Source: Novosphingobium sp. ST904 | Lineage (GTDB): Bacteria; Pseudomonadota; Alphaproteobacteria; Sphingomonadales; Sphingomonadaceae | Direction: 5' to 3' | Assembly (NCBI RefSeq): GCF_001298105.1 | Contig: NZ_LGJH01000120.1 | Coordinates: 1 to 44,561 of the forward strand | Length of the DNA: 44,561 bases | Shown: piece by piece, positions 16,780-29,652 of the stretch | Position numbering within the stretch: the first letter of the stretch is position 1 | How the letters are laid out: every line of letters starts with the position of its first letter | Notes under the pieces: model-generated | Database searches by the model: none | Told to the model about the DNA's origin: nothing | Seen by the model: only the letters and a program-made list of their open reading frames with translations | Translations under genes and position numbers: made by a program

Positions 16780-17456
16780 GGGCGTCTCCGCATGTACAGG
16801 CTGTCGGTGGCGGACATCCGCCGGCGTTCGGGCGGCAGGCGGAAACCCGGCCCCAGCGCAGCCGTCAGCTGGCTGCGGTGGGCCTGTAGCGCATAGCGGC
16901 GCTTGCCCGGAAGCATCGGCAGCGTACGCGTGCTGCAAAAAGCCCGTGTCTCCGGCGCGTCGCTCCACACGCAATACTCGGCGACCAGCACCCGGCGTTT
17001 CGCGCAGGCCTGGACGGCATAGGCCAGCCGGGTGGCTGCGGCATGGTCGCAGTGGGCTTCGTGCAGCGCCGTGACGGCAAGTCCGTCGACCCGCCGCCGG
17101 CGGCACAGCGCGGCAAGCCTGCGGGCCGCATGGCCGAAGGCAGCGGTTCCGGGCGCTACAGGTGCGGCGTCCTTCCAATCGAGGTAGAACGGGGGCGCCC
17201 TCCGACTTCCCGTCAGCCGGAACAATGCCGTCGCCGCCTCCCGTCGGCGGACGGCGACGAGGCGGCCGGTGCGGCCATCAACGGGTCCGTGCGATCCCGA
17301 TCCGTCGGTCAGGTAGACGAGCCCCGCCAGCCGCCCCGCCGCCGAGACCTGCGCGATCAGGGCGCCGGCGCCCAGCGTCTCGTCGTCGGGGTGAGGCGCC
17401 AGCACCAGCCAGCGCAGCGCCGTTATGCCATGCGCGCTTCGCGGGACGGTCACCAC
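16776..17456 (-). CDS. PIG-L family deacetylase
   Basis: A zinc-dependent de-N-acetylase of the PIG-L/LmbE family, which removes acetyl groups from N-acetylglucosamine-type sugars. The 226-residue protein has the metal-binding APHPDDETLGAG motif at about residues 20-31 and the later HEAHCDHAA block near residue 135, which gives the third zinc ligand. LVYLTDGSGSHGP after the first motif is also typical. No signal peptide, so it acts in the cytoplasm. It overlaps the acyl-CoA dehydrogenase gene by a few bases and the methyltransferase by ATGA. Confidence 0.9.
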   Translation of the reverse strand: MVTVPRSAHGITALRWLVLAPHPDDETLGAGALIAQVSAAGRLAGLVYLTDGSGSHGPVDGRTGRLVAVRRREAATALFRLTGSRRAPPFYLDWKDAAPVAPGTAAFGHAARRLAALCRRRRVDGLAVTALHEAHCDHAAATRLAYAVQACAKRRVLVAEYCVWSDAPETRAFCSTRTLPMLPGKRRYALQAHRSQLTAALGPGFRLPPERRRMSATDSLYMRRRP

Positions 17457-18579
17457 AGGCGGTCCTCCTCACCCCAAGCATCGTGATCCAGCCAGGCCAG
17501 CGCTGCCTGGTCGCGCGCATGGTCCGGGCCGGCCTGCCGCAGGTAAAGCGAGAGATCCCGGATGATCTTGTCGATGCGCTGCCCGTCCATGGCGCTGCGC
17601 GTGCCGACGATCCGGGCGGCAAGCTCCATCACGTCGAGCGCAGCCCGCTCGACGATGCCGCGCGTCATGCGCGCAAACGCCGGCCCGTCGGGATCGTCGA
17701 GGGCAGCGCGCAGGGCGCATTCGCGGACCCACATATACGCCGTGCGCGCCGCCGCGACGCAGTCCGCAAACTTCGCGCGCTGCAGCGGATCGCTGCGGGT
17801 CGCCTCGGACATCGCCAGCCGCGTCTCTGCCAGCAGCCCCTCGATCCCTCCCAGTTGCACGGCGGCGAAGCGCCAGGCGCCGGTCGTGAAGCGGGGGTCG
17901 CGGTCGTAGTCGCCGGGAAGACCAAGCAGGTCCGCTTCGTCGATGCCGATACCGGTCAGGTCGTAGAGACCACTGGTGGTGGCCCGCATCCCGCGCACGC
18001 GCCACTGCGACACGTCGGCGCGCTCTGCGTCGTCAGCGCCCACGATCACCAGTTGCCGCTCGCTTCCGGCTTCCTGCGCTGTCACGATGGCGTGTTTGAG
18101 CCCCCCGGCCCCGCTCGCGAACGACTTGCCGCCCTTGAGCACTGCGGTCCCACCTTCACCGCGTTCAATGCTGACGCCGGACTGAGGCTCGGTCGCCCAG
18201 ACCCCGTAGAACGCACCGTCCTCCAGTTCCCGGCCGAGGCGAACCGCCTGCTCGGGCGAGGCATACCAGTCGAACAGCGCCAGCGCGTTGACGTGGCCTT
18301 CGTAGAGCCGCCCGATGCTGAGGTCGGCTCGCCCGACGATGCGCAGGACGTCCATCAACGTCCGGTACCGGGTGGGCACGTCCGCGAAGGCGATCCCGCC
18401 GCTCGCGGGAGGGGCGAAATGACGATGCAGGCCGGCAGCGGCAAGGCACGCATGCTCTCGACCGGGAAGACCGGGGCAGCGTCGTAACGGGCGCCGAGAT
18501 CGGCCAATCGCGAGGCGATCGCGGCGGCCCGCGCCACCGGGTCATCCTGCTCGGCGGTGGTTTGGGTGGATGTTTTCAT
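17450..18579 (-). pseudogene. Acyl-CoA dehydrogenase-like flavoprotein (one frameshift)
   Basis: A FAD-dependent dehydrogenase-like protein of about 376 residues. The true start is MKTSTQTTAEQDD at 18579, overlapping the preceding glycosyltransferase stop (ATGA). The N-terminal frame reaches ESMRALPLPA and is then lost; with one base added near 18440 it reads RALPAAGLHRHFAPPASGG and joins VPTRYRTLMDVLRIVGRADL, then GRLYEGHVNALALF. The middle has KSFASGAGGLKHAIV and the C-terminal helical domain VERAALDVMELAARIVGTRS, with DLSLYLRQAGPDH near the end, as in acyl-CoA dehydrogenases. In such a cluster it may make an acyl or N-oxidised sugar group rather than serve beta-oxidation. Confidence 0.75.
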
Positions 18580-19621
18580 ACCGCGTGTTCCTTGATGCCG
18601 CAGGTCACGGCTGCGGCCATGCCTCCCAGCCATGATGCCGCTTTTTGCGCACCCCGTTCGTCGTGCAGAGACCGGCGCGCCGAACTTCGTAGCGACAGGG
18701 CTTTCTCTATCAGAACCGGCCAGCTTTCGCCGCCGGGCCACTCCGGCAGCACCACCGCGGCGCCGATCCGGTCGAGGCCGCGCGCGGTCGCCCGCTGTTC
18801 GCCGAAGGGTCGATCCTCCGGCACGCATACGAAGGGCTGGTCGGCCGCCATCACCGCGCCGACGAGCCCCGTCTCCGGCTGCTCCCACCACGATCCGGGC
18901 GCGGGCGATCTCACGCCCGGGCGCGTCGACCCAGCCCGCGAACTCGAGGTTGGCGGGGATATCGGCGGGCGTGGTTGCTGGGCCGATGACCCGCCACACC
19001 CATTGCGGGCAGGCACGGGCGGCATCGGCCAGCATGGCGCCGTCGCCCGCCGCGCCGCCGCGCCCGAACACCACCAGAATACGGCGATCGATCGGCGTGC
19101 CAGCGCACGCCTCTGCGGTGATGCCGGGCAGATACCGGGTCTTGTCGCGCACCCAGGCGGGCGTCGCAGCTGCATCCAATGCAGGGGGGAACGGGGCGAG
19201 CAGCGCCGACGCCCCGCGAAAGGCGTCGCGATGCGCGGCATCGTCGCGCTCTCCGTTGAGGCGTACGTAGACGGTCGGAACAGACGCCAGCCTGGCGACC
19301 ATCGCCGCTTCCACCGATACGTCGACGACCATCAGCGCCGGCCGCGCGGTCGCGATCCAGCCGGCCATCTCCGCGACGCGCGCCCGCACGCCCTCGTGAT
19401 CTAGGGGCGCATAATGAAGCGCGTCCGGGCGGCAGTCTGCGAAGTCCTGCCCATCGAAGCGGCCGGAGACCGGACGGTCGTCGGGCAGTCGATCCCAGCG
19501 CCGCCGAGCCCGGTGCCGAGCAGGACGATCGGCCAATCGGAAGCGGCAACGATGGCATCGGCGCGGGCACGGTGGCCGCGCCGTGATGGTGGACGTAGTA
19601 TCCGATCGGCCGGCGGTTCAC
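18576..19621 (-). pseudogene. UGT/MurG-like glycosyltransferase (three frameshifts)
   Basis: A GT-B fold enzyme pieced together from three frames, about 348 residues. It starts at a GTG (19621) overlapping the stop of the preceding GT2: MNRRPIGYYVHHHGA. One missing G near 19575 leads into HRARADAIVAASDWPIVLLG; one missing base near 19501 leads into WDRLPDDRPVSGRFDGQDF and ALMVVDVSVEAAMVARLASV. The donor-binding half has RRILVVFGRGGA, ANLEFAGWVDAPG, and after a third shift near 18885 AVMAADQPFVCVPEDRPFGE. It ends TCGIKEHAV with its TGA overlapping the next ATG. The repeat pattern is that of UGT-like transferases found beside GT1 and GT2 genes. Confidence 0.7.
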
Positions 19622-20563
19622 GGCGTGACCTCCAGCAGCATGTCGTGGGGCATGGGAGAAAGCAGCGGCTCCGCTTTCGCAATCAGCGCCTGACCGCCCT
19701 CCTGCGCGCGCAGGTCGCGGCGCCAGGCCGCGCGTTCGCGCCAGTGCTCGTAACCTGGCGCGCTGGGGCGCTCGCCCCTGGCGGCCAGGTCGAAGAGGTC
19801 ATGCATGGCCAGAGCCATGCCCCCTTCCGCGCGTCCGTCGCGGCGCGGCGAAACATAAGTGAAGACATCCTGCGGGTGGGCCAGCCGCCCTCCCTGCGCA
19901 AGGGCCGCCGCCACCAGCGCGCGATCTTCGCCCGTGGGCAGCAGCGGCACGCGGCCGCAGTCGACATAGAGGGCAGCCCTGATCGCCAGCGAGGCGCCGG
20001 TGTGATCCCCGTGCCTTGGCGCGGGGTCCCAGGGCAGCGGGTCGAGCGCATCCTCGATGGCGCGGACTCGCCGCCAGTAAGCGTCCCAGGCCGCACGCAG
20101 GCGCGCACTGGCTCGGGCAGCGGTTCGGCCTGCTCGATCTCGATGCGGCCTCCGACGATGTCCGCGCCCCGGGCAAAGGCGCGGCGGATATTCCCGAGCC
20201 ATTCGGGCGGGGGCCGGGTATCGGCGTCGGTGCTGACCAGAATGCCCCGCCGCAGCGCCGGCAGCATGCAGCCCGCTGTCCATGGCGCACTGCGGGCGGA
20301 GCGGCGTGCGCCAGCTCCGGCGCGAACGTCACCTGTTCGACCTGAATTGCCAGCCTGCCTTCGAAGCGAACGCGCGCGCGGTCCACGACCTCGAAGCTGT
20401 CGTCGTCCGAGTTGTTGACCACGACCGCGACAGGTATCGGCGCTTGCCAGGTCTGCGCGGCCAGCGCCGAGAGCAAGGTCGGCAGCCGGTCGGCCTCGTT
20501 GCGGGCCGGGACGCACACGCACAGGTCGATGTCCCGGCTCTCCGCTGCGCGGCTCTCAGGCAT
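19618..20563 (-). pseudogene. Family 2 glycosyltransferase (two frameshifts)
   Basis: A GT-A fold transferase of about 315 residues. It starts at MPESRAAESRDIDL (20563), which overlaps the GT1 stop. The first frame has LCVCVPARNEADRLPTLLSA and VAVVVNNSDDDSFEVV. A missing G near 20301 moves to RGILVSTDADTRPPPEWLGN (DTDAD-type metal site) and ADIVGGRIEI; a missing base near 20100 moves to LRAAWDAYWRRVRAIED, HTGASLAIRAALY and PTGEDRALVAA, the acceptor/catalytic (ED) block. Its end overlaps the GTG of the UGT-like gene. Adding the two bases gives a full-length reading frame, so decay is not the simplest view. Confidence 0.75.
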
Positions 20564-21767
20564 GCAGGCCCGCGCTGCCCGAGGTGGTCGCGTCAGCGCT
20601 CTCGAACGCCGCCACACCAAGCGGCATGCCGCCCTGCCCTTGCCTGCGCTGGGCGAGCTGCCGCCGATAGAGCGCTTCGTAGCCTGCCACCATCTGCCCT
20701 ACGTCGCATATGCGCTCCGCGCGCTGGCGGCAGGCGCGCCGGTCGAGCGACAGCGCCGCCAGACCGGCTGCCGCCAGCGAGGCGACGTCGTCCGGCGTGG
20801 CCAGGACACCGCAGGCGGCGTCCAGAATTTCCGGGATCGCGCCGCGTTCAAAAGCCGCGACGGGAACGCCGCATGCGAGGGCCTCGGCTATCACCAAGCC
20901 ATAAGGCTCGTCCACATCGGGGTGCACAGGAAGACCCTGGCCCCGCCCACCAGGCGCGCCAGTTCGCTATGCGCGAGATGACCGACGTGGACGGCATTGG
21001 CACCAAGCTGCGGCGCAATGCGGATGCGATAATACTCTTCGTCCAGGATCGGCCCGGCGATCCTCAGCGGCAGGCCGATCAGCCGCGCCGCCTCGATCGC
21101 GAAATGCAGGCCCTTTTCCGGAACGATGCGGCCGTACCAGACAAGGTAGCCCGCCTCGTCCGGGACGGGATGGAAAGCGAACTTCTGAAGGTCGATGCCG
21201 TTCAGGATCACCTCGTCCGCCTTCGCGACGTGGTCCCACAGCGCCGCGACCGATTTGGAGACCGCGACGAACGCATGGTCCTCTGCCGAGCACAGGCGAA
21301 CGCCACTTTCGAGCCAGCAGAACGGCGGCGTGTGGAATGTAGTGACCATCGGCATCGGCAGGCTGTCCGCCAGAGTGACCGGCAGATAGTGCAGCGAATT
21401 GTTGTGAATCACATCGAAGTCGCGGCGGCGCAGGCCGTTCATCAAGCTGAGGTAGGCATGATGCTCCTTGAAGAAGGCAATATCCGTCGCCTCGGCCGTC
21501 CCGACCTCGCAAAGTGCGGTTTCGGAGCAGATCGCCTCGAGGCCGATACGGCTATCCGAGCGCGACGAGGCGAACACCGTAACGGCATGGCCCCGTTCGC
21601 GCAGGGCCCGTGCCAGCAGATGCGTATGCATCTCGAGCCCGCCAGCGAAAGGTTCGGCAATCGGGTGCTTGAGATGGGAGATGATGCCGATCTTCAGGCG
21701 GCCGGGGGATGACCCCGGGGGCGACAAAGCGCCGCCCCCGGGGCTGCGTGCCCTGAAGGTAGGTCGA

Positions 21768-21787
<20 letters not shown>
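20556..21787 (-). pseudogene. Family 1 (GT4-type) glycosyltransferase (one frameshift)
   Basis: A GT-B fold glycosyltransferase, first gene of the cluster. LKIGIISHLKHPIAEPFAGG and MHTHLLARALRERGHAVTVF form the N-terminal domain; VSKSVAALW, LNGIDLQKF and YGRIVPEKGLHFAIEAARL the donor-binding start. The frame breaks near 20934; one extra G gives FLVHPDVDEPYGLVIAEALA, with the E-x7-E-type block, and then VPVAAFERGAIPEIL. The start is unclear: the open frame reaches 21787, inside katE, but the protein logically begins near 21697, where a CTG precedes AAGATCGGC; no ATG or good ribosome site is seen there. Confidence 0.75.
21713..21743 (-). terminator. Strong GC hairpin between katE and the glyco cluster
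   Basis: CCCCGGGGGCG (21713-21723) pairs perfectly with CGCCCCCGGGG (21733-21743) around a 9-base loop. It lies 25 bases after the katE stop and just before GT1 on the minus strand. No U-tract follows, so it may be a terminator or a processing/stability element that lowers expression of the glyco genes relative to katE. Confidence 0.6.
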
Positions 21788-23990
<2,203 letters not shown>

Positions 23991-24232
23991 GGGATGTCCT
24001 CTCGAATTAACACAACGCAATACCTGGCTGCCGCAACCTGCCGGAATGCCGCGCCATTTGATCTGCAACCCCAAGCCAACACGCGACAGGCAGCCGAGTT
24101 GCGGCTTTCTGGGCAAATTAACTTTTATCAACACGAATAGCTCAGCCTCTTTGCAACGCTGTCTGAAACAGGAGGTTATCCGCTGGGCACGGCGTGAATA
24201 CCGCGCTTCTGACACATCTGTTGAAGGTCCCC

Positions 24233-24943
24233 ATGCTTACCGAACGGTTCCTTAGGAACAAACGCAACGTCAGCCTTTCGTTGGGCGAACGTGAATGTCT
24301 CGAAGCCGCAATCAGTGAAGTGCAAACGATTGAACCGCGACGTGTTTTGGTTAAAGCCGGCGACAAACTAAATCATAGCACGCTGCTCATCGACGGGATT
24401 ATGTCGCGCCACATCGACGACCATAACGGTCTCCGGCAACTAGTGGCCATTCACGTGCCCGGAGATTTTGTTGACCTTCATGCTTACCCACTGAAGACGC
24501 TCGACCATGATGTTGCCTCGATGACCACCGCAGTCGTGGGCATGGTTCCCCACGGGAAGTTGGACGATATCATCTCCGAGCGACCGCAACTGGGGCGAAA
24601 GCTTTGGTATGCAACGCTTCTTGATGCCGCCATTCACCGCGCGTGGTTGTTTCGGCTCGGCCGGCTGGCTGCAGTCGGAAGAGTCGCGCATTTCCTCTGC
24701 GAAACCAACGCGCGTCTGGCGGCTGTGGGGCTAAGTGATGGACGACAGTTCCCACTGGCACTCACGCAAACCGACATCTCGGAAATCTGCGGATTGACCC
24801 ATGTCCACGTCAATCGGGTGATGCGCCAGCTTCGCGAAGAACGCCTGTGCATTTTCAGATCGTCCGTCGTCGAAATTCTTGATCCGGTCGGGCTGGCCGC
24901 GCGGGGGCAGTTCGATCCCACCTATCTGTACATCGATCAGTGA
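24233..24943 (+). CDS. Crp/Fnr family transcriptional regulator
   Basis: A 236-residue regulator with a cyclic-nucleotide-type N-terminal domain ([35 protein letters not shown]) and a winged helix-turn-helix near the end ([20 protein letters not shown], then MRQLREERL). No Fnr-type N-terminal Cys cluster is seen, so oxygen sensing by an iron-sulphur centre is unlikely. The ATG at 24233 has GAAGG upstream; an in-frame GTG at 24194 would add 13 residues. It is divergent from katE and may control it. The effector is unknown. Confidence 0.85.
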   Translation: MLTERFLRNKRNVSLSLGERECLEAAISEVQTIEPRRVLVKAGDKLNHSTLLIDGIMSRHIDDHNGLRQLVAIHVPGDFVDLHAYPLKTLDHDVASMTTAVVGMVPHGKLDDIISERPQLGRKLWYATLLDAAIHRAWLFRLGRLAAVGRVAHFLCETNARLAAVGLSDGRQFPLALTQTDISEICGLTHVHVNRVMRQLREERLCIFRSSVVEILDPVGLAARGQFDPTYLYIDQ

Positions 24944-24976
24944 AACACCCTCCAATCCCTGTTGAAAGTTCGCGTC

Positions 24977-25183
24977 ATGACACACCTGAACAATGAACGC
25001 CGACCAGAAACTCAGCCGGGGGTTGCCAGTGCCGAAGACGGGCTGGTCATTCTCGATGGTCCCGATGGCGTGGCCGTGACCATGACCGCCGCGGCGGCAG
25101 CGGAGACCGGCCATAACCTCGTGGAAGCAGCACGCGCCGCGCAAATGCAAATCGGAACTACGCCCGGTTCCGACGAGAACTGA
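24977..25183 (+). CDS. Small protein downstream of crp/fnr, unknown function
   Basis: A 68-residue protein starting MTHLNNERRPETQPG. Its middle, VILDGPDGVAVTMTAAAAAE, then TGHNLVEAARAAQ, looks like a short beta hairpin followed by a helix. Such small proteins are common beside stress regulators in sphingomonads but have no known function. An in-frame TTG lies 15 bases earlier. No clear ribosome site. Confidence 0.5.
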   Translation: MTHLNNERRPETQPGVASAEDGLVILDGPDGVAVTMTAAAAAETGHNLVEAARAAQMQIGTTPGSDEN

Positions 25184-25235
25184 CTTTCGGTACGTATCTT
25201 CGAAATTCTATTACATCCATGAGAGGGATAAAGCC

Positions 25236-25829
25236 CTGAACGAAATCGCCGGATGGATCGCCCCGATCGCCACGATGCTGGCGGCGATGATGACTGCCGC
25301 CAATCTCGGAGCCCGGCTCACCGGGTGGGGCTTCGTCGTTTTTACGTTCGGCTCGATCGCCTGGACCATCGTCGGCCTGACCTCCGGCCAGACCAACCTG
25401 ATCGCGTCGAACGGCTTTCTCACGCTTGTCAACGTGGTCGGTATCTGGCGCTGGCTGGGACGGCAACGCAAGTACGAGGACGGTGGCCGATCCGCCCGGG
25501 AGGCAAGCCGCAGGTCGTCGAAGCCGACGCTATTCACCGCCACTGGGCTCGCCGGAATGCCCGTGGTGCTGGAAGACGGCACGCCGCTCGGCAAGTCCGT
25601 CGAGGCACTGATCGAATGCCGCTCGGGCGAAGTCAGCTACGTGGTGGTCGCCACCAGTTCCGCCGCCGGACTGGAGGAGCAACTGCGCCCGGTGCCCGCC
25701 CGGTCGATCGGTTTCGGCTGCGACCTGCTGACCCTCGCCATATCGCGAGGAGCCTATGAAGCCATCGCTCCCCTCGACGGCGAGGCCTGGCCCGCCTCAG
25801 CCGAGCAAGATACGAAAGCAGTCTCATGA
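25236..25829 (+). CDS. Membrane-anchored PRC-barrel protein
   Basis: About 197 residues. Two or three N-terminal hydrophobic segments (WIAPIATMLAAMMTAANLG, GWGFVVFTFGSIAWTIVGL, then LTLVNVVGIWRWLG) precede a PRC-barrel domain that begins at GLAGMPVVLEDGTPLGKSVE, with VSYVVVATS and SIGFGCDLLTLA following. The frame is open upstream of the ATG at 25275; starting at a CTG at 25236 (LNEIAGW) gives a full first membrane segment and suits the GAGAGG nearby, so a non-ATG start or a lost ATG is likely. It overlaps the mfd-like gene by ATGA. Confidence 0.65.
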   Translation: MNEIAGWIAPIATMLAAMMTAANLGARLTGWGFVVFTFGSIAWTIVGLTSGQTNLIASNGFLTLVNVVGIWRWLGRQRKYEDGGRSAREASRRSSKPTLFTATGLAGMPVVLEDGTPLGKSVEALIECRSGEVSYVVVATSSAAGLEEQLRPVPARSIGFGCDLLTLAISRGAYEAIAPLDGEAWPASAEQDTKAVS

Positions 25830-28800
25830 ACCTCGCTCTGGTCGCCATGGGCATAGCCCGGGCGTTGGCCTCGGATGATGTCGTATTCCTGGCCGACGAC
25901 GAACAGCAAGCCCGGGCCCTCTCGGACATCCTGATGGCGCTGCTGCCAGGCGCACCGGTCTTCCATGTCCCCTCGAGCGACGCGCTGCCCGGCGATGTCG
26001 CCCCTGCCTCTCCCGCCAATGCGGGACGGCGCGTGGCAGCCTTGCGGGCGCTCCGGCTCGCGCAGGCCGAAGGCGGGCGGCTCCATCTAGCCTGCATCCT
26101 GAGCGGAGAAGCGGCGGGGCGCCGCTACCCGCCGCCGCAGGCGTTCGAAGGCGCTCCCCCGACGCTGCTCGCGGGCGACGCGATCGACCCCCGCGCTTTC
26201 ACGGCGCAGCTGGAGGAACTGGGCTATTTCGCGGACGACCGTGTCGACGAGCCGGGCGAAACGGCCATTCGTGGCGATGTCATCGACGTCTTTCCCGCCG
26301 ACGCCGGGATGCCAGCCCGCATCGAACTCACCGAGGGCCGGATCAACGCGATCCGGTCCTATGATCCCGTGACCCAGCGCACTGTCTCCGACCTCCAGCA
26401 ACTCGAGATCGGGCGCGCGGCGGAGCCTGCGATGGATGGCGCGGTCTCGATACTGGCCCATCTCTCGCCCGGCCTGCTCGCCGTGGCCACAAAGGCTCAC
26501 GCGCGCCGCCTGCGTTTCATACAGCTCGCGCAGGATGCCGCGGGAGGTGGCGATCGCTTGATCGACGCGCTGGACGACGCGGCGTGGCAGGCCGATGCCT
26601 CGCGATGGCGCGCGCCGATTTCGGCGGGGATGCAGTGACCGTGCCTCACTTCGCGGAAAGCGGTAGCCCGCTCGCCGCGATGGGCCGCTTCGTGCGACCG
26701 CTGCTGGAGGAAGGCCGCTCGCTGGTGCTGGCGGGCAGCCCGAGGGATCTGAGATTCCTCCGATCGCGGATCGCCAGGCGCCTGAAACTGGACTTGTTCG
26801 ATGTGGAGAGCTGGGCCGAGATCATCTCCTTGCCGCCTGGCGCGTCGGCATCGATCACGATGCCGTCGATGCCGGTATCGTCGACGAACGCCTCGTACTG
26901 ATCGCCGCCGCCGACGTTATGGGCAGCCGCGCGCTGATCGGTGAAGCCGCGACATCGAGCGCGATCCCCTGGGCCGGCACCGGGGCCGGCATCCGCATCG
27001 GCGACGTCGTCGTCCACGAGGACCACGGGGTCGGGCTCGTGCTGGGTCTCGAGGACGCCCCCCCTGCCGAAGGCGCGCCGAGCGAGATGATCGCGCTGGA
27101 ATATGCCGGCGGCGCCCGCCGCCTCGTCGCCGTCGACGAAGCTGACCGCATCTGGCGGTACGGCTCCGATGCCGAGGCGGTGACGCTCGACAAGCTGGAT
27201 GGGTCGTCCTGGCTCAAGCGCCGCAGCACCATCGACGCCTCCATCGCTGAAAGCGCGAAGGGCCTGGCCGCGCTGGCGCAGGCACGTGCATCGCTCGAAG
27301 CGCCGGTGATCGAACCGGACGCGGCCGCCTACGAACGGTTCGCGGGCGGCTTCGCCTTCAACGAGACGGCCGACCAGGCCCGCGCGATTTCCGCCGTGCG
27401 CGACGACCTTGCGCGGGGCCGGCCGATGGACCGGCTGGTGATCGGCGACGTCGGCTACGGCAAGACCGAGGTCGCCCTGCGCGCCGCCGCCCTCGCCGCC
27501 CTTTCGGGTCATCAGGTCGTGATCGCCGCGCCGACGACGGTGCTGGTGCGCCAGCATCTCGAGACCTTCCGCCGCCGGTTCCAGGGCACGGGCATCACCG
27601 TCGCCGGCCTCTCGCGCCTGTCGAGCGCGCCGAGAAGAAGGCGGTAAAGGCAGGCCTGGCCGATGGCTCGGTGCAGGTCGTGGTCGGCACAGGTGCGGTC
27701 ATGGCCAAGGGCGTGATTTACGCAAAGCTCGGTCTTGTCGTCATCGACGAGGAACAGCGCTTCGGCGCCGCCGACAAAGCAAGGCTTCGCGGATCGGGCG
27801 ACGTACACCTGCTCAGCCTGAGCGCGACGCCGATCCCGCGCACGCTGCAATCGGCGCTCGTCGGTCTGCAGCAGATGTCGCTAATCACGACACCCCCGGC
27901 GCGCCGCCAACCGATCCGCACCAGCATCGATCGCTACGACGACGCCCGCATCCGCACTGCCCTGTCGCGCGAAAAGGCGCGCGGCGGACAGAGCTTCGTC
28001 GTCGTCCCGCGCATCGAGGACATGGCGCCCCTCGCCGAGAAGCTTCGGCGCATCGTACCCAACCTGCAAGTGGTCGAGGCGCATGGAAAGATGCCGGCAG
28101 CGGCGATCGACGACGCCATGGTCGGTTTCGGGGACGGCCGGGGCGATATCCTCCTGGCCACCAACATCATCGAGGCCGGGCTCGACGTGCCGCGCGCCAA
28201 CACCATGATCATCTGGCGAGCCGACCGCTTCGGGCTCGCGCAGTTACACCAACTGCGCGGGCGGGTGGGACGCGGCAACCGTCGCGGGCAGGTGGTGCTG
28301 CTGACCGAAAGCGAGAACGCCATCGGCCCGCGCACGCTCAAGCGCCTGCGCACCCTGGCAGCGTTCGACCGTCTCGGCGCCGGGTTCGAGATCAGCGCGC
28401 AGGACCTTGACATGCGCGGCGCCGGCGATCTGCTCGGCGAGGACCAGGCCGGGCACATGAAGCTGATCGGCGTCGATCTCTACCAGCACATGCTCGGCGC
28501 GCGCTGCGACAGGCGCGGGGAGAAGACGTCAAGCGCTGGACGCCGGAGCTCAACCTAGGATCGGGCGGCGCGTTCCCGGAAGCCTGGATCCCGGAAGACG
28601 ACGTGCGCCTTGCGCTCTACATGCGATTGGCGCGGATCGATGACGAGGCAGAACTCGATGCTTTCGAGGACGAGTTGCTGGACCGGTTCGGCCCGCTGCC
28701 CGATGCGGCAGAGGTCCTGATGGACCATTCCCGGATTCGTATCGGCGCCCGTACGCTGCGGATCGCGCGGATTGACGCGGGCCCCGCCGCCATCGCCCTA

Positions 28801-28941
28801 ACGCCCCGGCGCGATTTCAGCGCCGATGCGAGCCGGGCGGACCTGACAAAAAAGGATGGTCGACTGCTGCTTTCGGAAAAAACTGCGAACGATGAACGCA
28901 TAACCCGGGTTCGCGTGTTGCTGGAAACGCTTGGCCCATGA
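25826..28941 (+). pseudogene. mfd: Mfd-like transcription-repair coupling helicase (four frameshifts)
   Basis: Mfd frees stalled RNA polymerase and calls in UvrABC. Reading all frames gives a protein of about 1,040 residues with a UvrB-like N-terminus (VVFLADDEQQARALSDIL, FHVPSSDALPGD), an RNA-polymerase-interacting CarD-like domain (IGDVVVHEDHGVGLVLGL), helicase motifs (GDVGYGKTEVALRAA, VVIDEEQRFG, SATPIPRTLQ, ATNIIEAGLDVP, QLRGRVGRGNRRG) and a C-terminal TRCF domain (DVRLALYMRLARIDDEAEL). Shifts lie near 26612, 26828, 27628 and 28500, each mended by one base. Its ATG overlaps the PRC gene stop. It is shorter than housekeeping Mfd and likely an accessory paralog. Confidence 0.8.
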
Positions 28942-28961
28942 TCAGCTCGGGCCAAAGCGTT
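28926..28961 (+). terminator. Hairpin at the 3' end of the mfd-like gene
   Basis: AACGCTTGGCCC pairs with GGGCCAAAGCGTT (one bulged base), loop of 11. It spans the stop codon. No U-tract follows. Confidence 0.45.
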
Positions 28962-29076
28962 GTGTGATTGCGACGATATTGGGTCGGGGCCGGGGTCTTT
29001 ATGACGGCTGGCCTCGTTTTACTTACATATCGACGGTCCGACCGGGTTGACCGCCCCAGATAGACGGAGAGCAGAA

Positions 29077-29652
29077 ATGGCAACGGCGAAGGAAGATGCT
29101 CCGCCCACAACTTCCAAGGTGCGGGAGGTTCGCGACGCGGAGACGCGCACGGTGCAGGACGCCCAGGGTAGTTCGCTGATTGGGCGGACTGTGACGATCA
29201 ATCGGCCCCGCGCTGAACTTTACGCCTATTGGCGCGACTTCGCCCGGCTGCCGACTTTCATGGACAACGTACAGCAAGTGGACGTCCGCTCGCCCAAACT
29301 CTCGCACTGGGTGGTGAAGGCGCCGGGTGGAAGGACGGTCGAATGGGACGCGCGCATCACCGAGGAGAAGGATGGCGAACTCATCGCCTGGGCCTCGACT
29401 GAGGATGCCGACGTGCCCAACAGCGGCCGGATCGAATTCCGTGACGCGGGGGATCGCGGGACGATCGTCACCGCCACCATCGTCTACGAACCGCCCGCCG
29501 GCCTGGTCGGCAAGGTAATCGCCAAGATGTTCCAGCGCGAGCCGGCGATCCAGGCGCGGCGCGACCTGCGGCGCTTCAAGCAGCTCATGGAAACCGGCGA
29601 AGTCGCTACCTCGTCGCGCACCCGCGCGCAGCTTGAAGAGGAGAAGGCCTGA
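29077..29652 (+). CDS. SRPBCC family protein (cyclase/dehydrase-like)
   Basis: A 191-residue protein starting [14 protein letters not shown], with GGAGAG upstream (an earlier ATG at 29047 lacks one). The SRPBCC fold is seen in [59 protein letters not shown] and [20 protein letters not shown], ending with [16 protein letters not shown]. The family binds hydrophobic ligands in a deep pocket; the ligand here is unknown. Its TGA overlaps the next gene's ATG by one base, so it is coupled to the alcohol dehydrogenase. Confidence 0.85.
   Translation: MATAKEDAPPTTSKVREVRDAETRTVQDAQGSSLIGRTVTINRPRAELYAYWRDFARLPTFMDNVQQVDVRSPKLSHWVVKAPGGRTVEWDARITEEKDGELIAWASTEDADVPNSGRIEFRDAGDRGTIVTATIVYEPPAGLVGKVIAKMFQREPAIQARRDLRRFKQLMETGEVATSSRTRAQLEEEKA

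Noticed and set aside
20282..21712. 476-codon plus-strand ORF over the glycosyltransferases
   Set aside because: Antisense shadow of GT1/GT2; no domain and unlikely composition.
24247..24259. GTTCC-TTA-GGAAC near-palindrome as an operator
   Set aside because: It lies inside the coding sequence of the Crp/Fnr gene and only one copy exists.
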